DNA from: Zhouia amylolytica
Lineage (GTDB): Bacteria > Bacteroidota > Bacteroidia > Flavobacteriales > Flavobacteriaceae
Assembly: GCF_900116365.1 (NCBI RefSeq)
Contig: NZ_FPAG01000004.1
Location: 62,001-126,000 of the forward strand
Length of the DNA stretch: 64,000 nucleotides
Direction: 5' to 3'
Shown: in pieces, positions 58,051-64,000 of the stretch
Numbering within the stretch: position 1 is the stretch's first letter
Layout of the letters: each line of letters begins with the position of its first letter
Translations under genes and position numbers: made by a program
The notes under the pieces: model-generated
The model's database searches: none
Seen by the model: the letters and a program-made list of their open reading frames with translations, nothing else
What the model was told of the DNA's origin: nothing

Positions 58051-59277
58051 ATGAAAAGCACGATACTTTCAATTACCAATAAAAAAGGGTATAATCTGCA
58101 TGCCTCTCTGGAATTACCAGCCAATCAAAAACCGAACTATTATGCCGTTTTTGCTCATTGCTTTACCTGCAGCAGTAGTTTGATAGCCGTAAAAAACGTG
58201 AGCAGGGCTTTAACCAATCACGGATTTGGAGTGGTGCGTTTTGATTTTACAGGACTTGGGAGAAGTGAAGGTGAATTTGCAGAGAGCCATTTCTCTGCTA
58301 ATGTTGAGGATTTGATCGCGGTTTACAATTTTATGTTGGAAAATTATGAGGCTCCCGTTCTTTTTGTAGGGCATTCTTTAGGCGGTGCGGCAGTTTTGGC
58401 AGCAGCCTCAAAATTACCTGAGGTAAAGGCAATTGCGACTATTTCAGCTCCCGCTGAAGTATCCCATGTAAAACATTTGTTTTCCCATCAATTGGAAGAG
58501 GCCGAGGCCAAAGGAGATGTAAAAGTGAATATAGGAGGCAGACCATTTGTAATTGATGATGAATTTGTAGAAGATTTTGATAAAACAGATTTGCCCGCTA
58601 TTGTAAGGTCTTTGCGAAGACCATTGCTTATTATGCATGCGCCATTTGATACGATTGTCGGAATAGAAAACGCTCAAAAACTTTATAACAGTGCCATACA
58701 CCCCAAAAGTTTTGTGAGTTTAGATGGAGCTGATCACCTGCTAAGTGATACCAAGGACAGCTTGTATGTTGGTGATATAATAGGCGCCTGGGTGCAACGT
58801 TATTTTGAACCTATGGAAAATAGGATGTTGGATACGGAGGGAGAACAATTGGTGGCTCATTTAAATTTGAAAGAAGATCATTTTACAACCAATATGCAAA
58901 CCAAAGACCATGCAATGATCGCCGATGAACCCCTTAGTTTTGGAGGTGATAACTTCGGTCCTGGTCCTTACGACTATTTAAGCGCATCTTTGGCGGCTTG
59001 TAGCGCTATGACGGTAAAACTTTATGCCGAGCGCAAAAAATGGAATCTGGATGAAGTATTTGTTTATGTGACACATTCTAAAAAGCACACCGACGATTTA
59101 ATGCTGGATGTAGAAAAGCCGGGACGAATCGACCATATGTCTAAAAAATTAAAGTTTGTTGGTGATCTGGATGAAGGTCAAAGAAATCGCCTCACCGAGA
59201 TCGCTGCTAAATGTCCTGTGCATAAAACACTTCAGAGCGAAGTTGTTATAGTAACAAAAAGGATCAAAGAAGACTAA
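58051..59277 (+). CDS. alpha/beta-hydrolase-OsmC fusion protein
   Basis: 408 residues. Residues about 1-255: alpha/beta hydrolase with Ser in [15 protein letters not shown], Asp in [10 protein letters not shown] and His in GADHLLSD. Residues about 270-405: OsmC domain with both redox Cys ([13 protein letters not shown] and [10 protein letters not shown]). It belongs to the known bifunctional hydrolase/OsmC family. Likely removes an acyl or ester group from an oxidised lipid and then reduces the peroxide; last gene of the selO operon. Confidence 0.92.
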   Translation: MKSTILSITNKKGYNLHASLELPANQKPNYYAVFAHCFTCSSSLIAVKNVSRALTNHGFGVVRFDFTGLGRSEGEFAESHFSANVEDLIAVYNFMLENYEAPVLFVGHSLGGAAVLAAASKLPEVKAIATISAPAEVSHVKHLFSHQLEEAEAKGDVKVNIGGRPFVIDDEFVEDFDKTDLPAIVRSLRRPLLIMHAPFDTIVGIENAQKLYNSAIHPKSFVSLDGADHLLSDTKDSLYVGDIIGAWVQRYFEPMENRMLDTEGEQLVAHLNLKEDHFTTNMQTKDHAMIADEPLSFGGDNFGPGPYDYLSASLAACSAMTVKLYAERKKWNLDEVFVYVTHSKKHTDDLMLDVEKPGRIDHMSKKLKFVGDLDEGQRNRLTEIAAKCPVHKTLQSEVVIVTKRIKED

Positions 59278-59282
59278 CCCTT

Positions 59283-59377
59283 CTGTCATTCCGCACTTAT
59301 TAAGTAACCCCCTGGAACAGGGCCGTAAACCAGACCATGCTGTCTAAATTGTCATTCCGTATTTATTACGGAATCCA
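59283..59377. repeat. 95-bp tandem repeat, copy 1
   Basis: Runs from CTGTCATTCCGCAC to TACGGAATCCA and includes the hairpin ATTCCGTA-TTTAT-TACGGAAT. Copy 2 starts 121 bp later and differs at 5 of 95 positions. The module is related to the repeats at 40.0 and 40.5 kb. Confidence 0.85.
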
Positions 59378-59403
59378 TTCAAAGACGCCTCCAAATCATC
59401 CCC

Positions 59404-59498
59404 CTGTCATTCCACACTTATTACGTAACCCCTTAGAACAGTGCCGTAAACCAGACCATGCTGTCTAAATTGTCATTCCGTATTTATTACGGAATCCA
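59404..59498. repeat. 95-bp tandem repeat, copy 2
   Basis: Same module as copy 1. The rest of the 466-bp gap (59499-59743) shows no gene and no clear promoter pair; it must carry the promoter of the amidohydrolase gene. Confidence 0.85.
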
Positions 59499-59743
59499 CA
59501 GGCTATGGAACCGAAGCCTACTTCATGCCCCTAATGAATACTTTTCTTAACCACCTTGCGTTTATTAAGAAATTTCTCTTAATTTCGGAGGTATTTAATT
59601 CAGAAGTAAAGTTGTTTTAGTGAACTCAATTCTGGTAGAGAATAACAAAGGTTAATATAAGTCATTCATTTGCCAGGATTGTAAAGCTTTGAACCCTTTC
59701 GAATTAAGATGAGCCAATTTCATGAAACTATAAAAATACAGCG

Positions 59744-61183
59744 TTGAGATATTTTACATTGATTTTATTATTAGCAACGGTTTTAAGTTGTAAGCAGTCT
59801 GACAAAGTACAATTCATCAGTCTGAATTCACAGGCCAGGCTAACTTATAAACAATCAGAGCCAAGTCCTGATGTGCTTAAATATATCAAGTATCAAAACA
59901 ATAGCATCGCATTAACAAATGCTACCTTCTATGATGGTAAAGGGAATCCCCCCAAAGAAAATCAAACTCTTATTGTAGAAAATGGCCATTTTGTTTCCAT
60001 TGGAAAAACCTCGAAAATTGCAATTCCGGAAGAAGCAGTGGTCATAGATCTGAAAGGAAAAACTGTTATCCCGGGTATCGTAGGAGTCCATAATCACCTT
60101 CATATCCCTCGCTTTCCGTTCATTGGAGAACTTGCTTCAAAATTATATTTGGCATCGGGAGTAACAACGATTCAAACGTGTGGATCTGCAGCACCACAGC
60201 AAGAAATTGAGTTAGCAAAAAGAATTGAAGAGGGGAACTATATCGGACCGGATATTGTAACGAGTGGTCCTTATTTTACAGGAAAAGGAGGAAACCCAAA
60301 CATGATAATCCCTGAGAGTGAAAGTCAAATACGGGATACCATTCAATATTGGGCTCAAAAAGGAGTTCGGTGGTTTAAGATATATCGAAATACAACTCCT
60401 GAAGATCTGGAGATTATTATCAATGAAGCTCATAAACAAAATGCAAAAGTAACAGGGCACCTATGTTCCATTACTTTTGAGGAAGCGGTTCACCTCGGGA
60501 TCGATGGGATCGAACATGGGTTAAACAGTACAAGTGATTTTAGGAATAATAAAACTCATGGTGTTTGTAATGGTTCCAGGGAATATATGGATGAACTGAA
60601 AATAGAGAGTGATGAAGTAAAGAGCCTTCAGGAATTGATGATTAAAAATGATGTGTTTCTAACGTCGACACTGGCGATATATGAAGCAAGTATTCCGGAA
60701 AGAGCTTTTGCAGACCAACGTACCCTGGCTATGATGTCTCCTTATTTAGTCTCCCAATATCAAGAAAGAAGAAGAAATTATGATCTCAGAAAATCAATAG
60801 ATAGTATAAGAGTAAAAAGACTAAAGCGTATCATGGAATTCGAACATCAGTTTTATAAACTTGGCGGCACCTTAACTGCGGGTGTTGATGCCGGGAGGCA
60901 TGTGTTGCCTGGCTTTGGTGATCAAAGAAATTTCGAATTGCTGAAGGAAGCTGGTTTCAATAATCAGGAAGCTTTAAAAATTATGACCGGTAACGGAGCC
61001 AAGGTTCTTTCAAATTCAGCTATAGGAACTATTGATATTGGTAAAAAGGCCAATTTTGTCATTTTAAAAGGTCCCATTGAAAACTCCATTCGACATGTTG
61101 AATTAGTTTTTAAAAATGGCTTTGGCTACGACCCATTATCAATTTTAACGGAGTTAAAAGGTAAATTTATAGAGGAACAGTAA
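59744..61183 (+). CDS. amidohydrolase-family lipoprotein, TTG start
   Basis: 479 residues. TTG at 59744 is the first possible start after an in-frame stop, giving a proper lipoprotein signal (RYFTLILLLATVLSCKQ, Cys about 17). Metal site: HNHLHI after VIPGIVGV, the carboxylated-Lys candidate in WFKIYR, His in VTGHLCS and GIEHGL, Asp in LTAGVDAGRH. This matches the imidazolonepropionase/prolidase-like branch of amidohydrolases. Substrate probably a small peptide or lactam in the periplasm. A DinB protein follows 17 bp later. Confidence 0.88.
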   Translation: MRYFTLILLLATVLSCKQSDKVQFISLNSQARLTYKQSEPSPDVLKYIKYQNNSIALTNATFYDGKGNPPKENQTLIVENGHFVSIGKTSKIAIPEEAVVIDLKGKTVIPGIVGVHNHLHIPRFPFIGELASKLYLASGVTTIQTCGSAAPQQEIELAKRIEEGNYIGPDIVTSGPYFTGKGGNPNMIIPESESQIRDTIQYWAQKGVRWFKIYRNTTPEDLEIIINEAHKQNAKVTGHLCSITFEEAVHLGIDGIEHGLNSTSDFRNNKTHGVCNGSREYMDELKIESDEVKSLQELMIKNDVFLTSTLAIYEASIPERAFADQRTLAMMSPYLVSQYQERRRNYDLRKSIDSIRVKRLKRIMEFEHQFYKLGGTLTAGVDAGRHVLPGFGDQRNFELLKEAGFNNQEALKIMTGNGAKVLSNSAIGTIDIGKKANFVILKGPIENSIRHVELVFKNGFGYDPLSILTELKGKFIEEQ

Positions 61184-61200
61184 TATAATTATGACATAAT

Positions 61201-61716
61201 ATGAATGAAGTGAATCAATTAAAACAGCGATATATCGATTACGCCAATTATAATATTTGGGCCAATAACAGATTAATCAGCGACCTTTCGCTCCTTAGGG
61301 ATGAACTCATCAGTAAAGAAGTCACTGGCAGCTTTCCTGGAATTCGTGCTACCATTTTACATATTTGGGCAGCTGAAACTGGCTGGCTGTCGCGTCTGAA
61401 AGGAAACGGATGGAGCGAGGTTTCAAAAGTAAGAGACTTTTCAGGGAGTAATCAAAGCTTGTTTAAAGCTTGGCAAGAAACTTCCGAAGAATTTAAAAAC
61501 TTTCTGGTATCTGCCGATTTGGAGGAAGAAGTTTCGTTTGAACAGGAAGAAGAGAAGTTTTCGATTCCGGCACGGGAAATTACACAGACAGTTTTTAATC
61601 ATGGGAGTTATCATAGGGGGCAGGTAGTTATGATGATGCGACAGTTGGGGGTGTCGAAAATCACCCAAACAGATTATATCGAATGGTGTAGAGAAAAACA
61701 AAGAGGCAATGTCTAA
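61201..61716 (+). CDS. DinB-superfamily protein
   Basis: 171 residues. Three metal His: in ATILHIWAAETGW (about 50), and FNHGSYHRGQVVMMM (two, about 138 and 142). The AETGWLSRLKG and HRGQVVMMMRQLG patterns are typical of DinB proteins. Metal-dependent, function unknown; probably co-transcribed with the amidohydrolase. Confidence 0.88.
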   Translation: MNEVNQLKQRYIDYANYNIWANNRLISDLSLLRDELISKEVTGSFPGIRATILHIWAAETGWLSRLKGNGWSEVSKVRDFSGSNQSLFKAWQETSEEFKNFLVSADLEEEVSFEQEEEKFSIPAREITQTVFNHGSYHRGQVVMMMRQLGVSKITQTDYIEWCREKQRGNV

Positions 61717-61761
61717 GGACAAAATGTAATTAAGATCTATTACTTTTTATAAATCTTTTAT

Positions 61762-62433
61762 ATGACAGAACAACTTCCGGTATATATAAAGGTCCTGTTC
61801 GGTTTAACGGTACTAATTACCTTAGTATGGTTCTTTAAAGCTGTAAAATCAAAATCAGTTTTAATAGTTATAATCACCTGGACTCTCATTCAAACTGTAT
61901 TGGGGTTAAATGGATTCTATCAGGATACAATCCATTTACCGCCAAGGATCTTACTTGTTGGTGTTTTTCCGCCACTGATATTGATAGCAATCACCATTTT
62001 TACCAGGAAAGGTAAATTGATAATGAATCAGATGGATCTTAAAATCCTTACAAACATTCACGTTATTCGAGTACCGGTCGAGATTGTTCTGGTTTTACTG
62101 TTTTCTTATGAATTGGTATCCGTCTATATGACCTACCATGGAACCAACTTTGATTTGTTTTCTGGACTTACTGCACCTATTATAGGCTTTATAGCATTCA
62201 AAAAAGAGAAGGTCAACAATAAACTTTTATTGATATGGAACATAGTATGCCTTCTGTTGTTATTGAATGTGGTTATAACGGCTGCTTTTGCCCTGCCTTC
62301 ACCTTTTCAAAAAATTGCGCTTAATCAACCCAATGTTGCGCTGCTTTATTTTCCATTTAATCTGCTCCCTTCAGTAATTGTTCCGTTGGTGCTTTTTGCT
62401 CATTTAGTGGCGATTAAAAGAATCATAAAATAA
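61762..62433 (+). CDS. uncharacterised polytopic membrane protein, 223 aa
   Basis: Six or seven hydrophobic helices (about 8-24, 32-50, 62-80, 95-120, 128-146, 155-175, 190-215). The only polar landmarks are GFYQDTIHLPPR between helices two and three and NQPNVALLYFPFNLLPS near the end. No family recognised. It lies 45 bp after the DinB gene in the same direction. Confidence 0.65.
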   Translation: MTEQLPVYIKVLFGLTVLITLVWFFKAVKSKSVLIVIITWTLIQTVLGLNGFYQDTIHLPPRILLVGVFPPLILIAITIFTRKGKLIMNQMDLKILTNIHVIRVPVEIVLVLLFSYELVSVYMTYHGTNFDLFSGLTAPIIGFIAFKKEKVNNKLLLIWNIVCLLLLLNVVITAAFALPSPFQKIALNQPNVALLYFPFNLLPSVIVPLVLFAHLVAIKRIIK

Positions 62434-62592
62434 AGTGGATTACTTGTAGAATTGATCATTATTTGTTGAGTGATTACTAAACCATTGACCTTAAAAAAGA
62501 ACCGTTTGGAGAGTATTCTCCATTGATTAACGGATCGTTTGCTAACTTGAAGAGATTGTAAATTATTGAATTATAAAGTAAATTTTACGTTT

Positions 62593-63549
62593 ATGAAGTT
62601 TTCACTTTCTCCCAAGAGTTTCTATTTTATTATAATATTAGTAATGATCTTTTCGGTTTCTTGTAAGCAGAAAGAAAAATCTAAAAATGAAGCAACCGCA
62701 GTGAAAGAGCTCGCTGAGGTGATAGAAGTAACCACCATAGGTATGGAATTTCAACTCGTCAATGAAATAGAGAGTGGTTGGACTACCTTCAAATACATCA
62801 ACAAGTCTGAAGAACCTCATTTCTTTATTTTAGAGAAGATGCCGGATAGTATTAGAATTGACGATTATAAAAATGAGCTGTTTCCTCCTTTCATGGCAGC
62901 CTTTAAGCTATTTGATGAAGGGGATATGGAAGCCGGAATGAAGGAGTTTGAAAAAATTCCGCAATGGTTTTATAAGGTTGAACTTGGTGGTGGGGTAGGC
63001 CTGGTCTCTCCGCATACTGAAGCTATGTCAACCTTATATTTAGATCCGGGAGTTTATGTGATGGAGTGTTATGTTCGCATGCCTAATGGGCAAGCACATG
63101 CTTTTATGGGGATGGTCAAAGAGTTGGTAGTTACAGAAAATAATAACGGACAAAAAGAACCAATAGCAGATTATCAAATTTCCCTTTCAAGTGAAACAGG
63201 CGTTCAATTTGTAGATTCATTAAAGGCGGGAACCTACACTTTAGGGGTTACCTTTAATGATCAGAAGTTATATGAACATATGCTTGGTCATGATGTTAAT
63301 TTGGTAAAGCTGGATAAAGGTGCAGAATTGGATACTTTAGGAGGCTGGCTTAATACTATGGATATTAAGGCATTTAGAACCCCGGCCCCAGAAGGGTATA
63401 CATTTATGGGAGGTGTTGAGGATTTGAAGGCACAACGAACCGGGTATTTTACGACTTCCCTAACCGAGGGTGATTATGTGCTTATATCAGAAATTCCGAA
63501 CACTCTGGAGCGAAATATGTTCAAACGGTTTACAGTTCATAAAAATTAA
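62593..63549 (+). CDS. uncharacterised lipoprotein, 318 aa
   Basis: Start chosen at ATG 62593, because an upstream TTG would add nine polar residues before the signal. Lipobox FSVSCKQ (Cys about 24). The mature part has two similar halves (about 40-170 and 190-315), both strand-rich with a V/I-x-x-T pattern (EFQLVNEIESGWTTFKYIN; DYQISLSSETGVQFVDSLKAG) and an acidic loop, suggesting two copper-binding-like or Ig-like domains. HAFMGM and ERNMFKRF hold Met residues but no complete metal motif is visible. Function unknown. Confidence 0.65.
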   Translation: MKFSLSPKSFYFIIILVMIFSVSCKQKEKSKNEATAVKELAEVIEVTTIGMEFQLVNEIESGWTTFKYINKSEEPHFFILEKMPDSIRIDDYKNELFPPFMAAFKLFDEGDMEAGMKEFEKIPQWFYKVELGGGVGLVSPHTEAMSTLYLDPGVYVMECYVRMPNGQAHAFMGMVKELVVTENNNGQKEPIADYQISLSSETGVQFVDSLKAGTYTLGVTFNDQKLYEHMLGHDVNLVKLDKGAELDTLGGWLNTMDIKAFRTPAPEGYTFMGGVEDLKAQRTGYFTTSLTEGDYVLISEIPNTLERNMFKRFTVHKN

Positions 63550-63561
63550 ATATAAATAGCC

Positions 63562-63909
63562 ATGGGTTTGAAGAACAACCATGTTAATTACATCGAGCTG
63601 AAAGCTCCTGACTTAAATAGTGTCAAGGAATTCTATTCAACTACTTTTGGATGGACCTTCACAGATTACGGACCGGGCTATACCGCCTTTTCCAACAGTG
63701 GACTTGATGGAGGTTTTGAGCAGAGTGATAATGAGATTTTAAATGGGGTGTTGGTAGTCTTGTATCATCAAGATCTGGAAGCGGTTAAAGATGCGATAGT
63801 CGATAATGGTGGTAAGATATCAAAAGAGATTTTTTCCTTTCCCGGAGGTAGAAGGTTTCACTTTTTAGATCCTGCAGGGAACGAGCTGGCTGTTTGGTCA
63901 GACCAATAA
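63562..63909 (+). CDS. VOC-family (glyoxalase/bleomycin-resistance) protein
   Basis: 115 residues, one vicinal-oxygen-chelate module pair: HVNYIELKAPDLNSVKEFYSTTFGW (metal His near residue 8), a central beta sheet, and FHFLDPAGNELAVWSD at the end with the metal Glu. Twelve bases after the lipoprotein gene, so probably in the same transcript. The substrate is unknown. Confidence 0.88.
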   Translation: MGLKNNHVNYIELKAPDLNSVKEFYSTTFGWTFTDYGPGYTAFSNSGLDGGFEQSDNEILNGVLVVLYHQDLEAVKDAIVDNGGKISKEIFSFPGGRRFHFLDPAGNELAVWSDQ

Positions 63910-64000
63910 AAGAAAGAAGTACCTAGGCAATACATTAGACCTGCTAAAAAGTGAGTTTATAAGAGGGCCATCTTATCAATGAGATTCCCTTAAATTCACT

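Overview
The window looks like a chromosomal segment of a marine-type Flavobacteriaceae (Bacteroidota). The evidence is low GC, many N-terminal lipoprotein and Sec signals followed by AQ or SC, flavobacterial promoter elements (TTG, about 19-20 bp, TAnnTTTG), weak Shine-Dalgarno sequences, and families typical of this group: TPR-LytS/LytTR systems, a TPR-AraC regulator, PNGase F, lipoprotein hydrolases, and a GreA-like protein near the accC locus. No rRNA, tRNA, CRISPR array or intact transposase was seen.

Layout. 1-9.2 kb: 3' end of a class-III aminotransferase, a GH2 beta-galactosidase lipoprotein, a TPR-AraC regulator, a DASS carboxylate transporter and a Gfo/Idh/MocA dehydrogenase. 9.3-16.7 kb: a LamG plus endonuclease/phosphatase-fold secreted protein, YceI, histidine decarboxylase divergent from an Lrp/AsnC regulator with a textbook Lrp-type operator, a DinB protein divergent from a GlxA-type regulator, and an S37-type peptidase. 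16.7-22.5 kb is a housekeeping core: riboflavin synthase, PdxA, then YceD/DUF177-rpmF-fabH-accB-accC. 22.5-31.7 kb: a GreA-like protein, FAD oxidoreductase plus MtgA, the first TPR-LytS/LytTR pair, two exported proteins, an orphan ABC ATPase, DUF1697 and an M28 peptidase.

31.8-40.7 kb is the accessory part. It has a serine beta-lactamase-family pseudogene with three lesions, a GC-richer hairpin-rich spacer at its broken 5' end, two exported proteins of unknown function, a LipL32-family protein bracketed by 15-bp inverted repeats, the second TPR-LytS/LytTR pair, an intradiol-dioxygenase-like lipoprotein with no ATG start, and a small membrane protein between two ~105-bp direct repeats.

40.7-54.1 kb returns to core genes: prolyl oligopeptidase, asd, mscL, alr, tdk, rsmI, an esterase, a CMD/AhpD-like protein, OsmC, an extended PNGase F-like protein and recJ. 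54.2-59.3 kb is a redox-repair block: msrB-msrA, then selO, a thioredoxin-fold protein, a divergent MsrA-like protein and a hydrolase-OsmC fusion packed as an operon. 59.3-64 kb: a tandem 95-bp repeat, an amidohydrolase lipoprotein, a DinB protein, a membrane protein, a lipoprotein and a VOC-family protein.

The points I would look at first are the hdc/lrp switch, the LipL32-family gene in its repeat-bounded setting, the decayed beta-lactamase gene next to the structured spacer, and the selO operon that joins AMPylation to methionine/thiol repair. All family assignments are from reading the sequence by eye; no database search was run.
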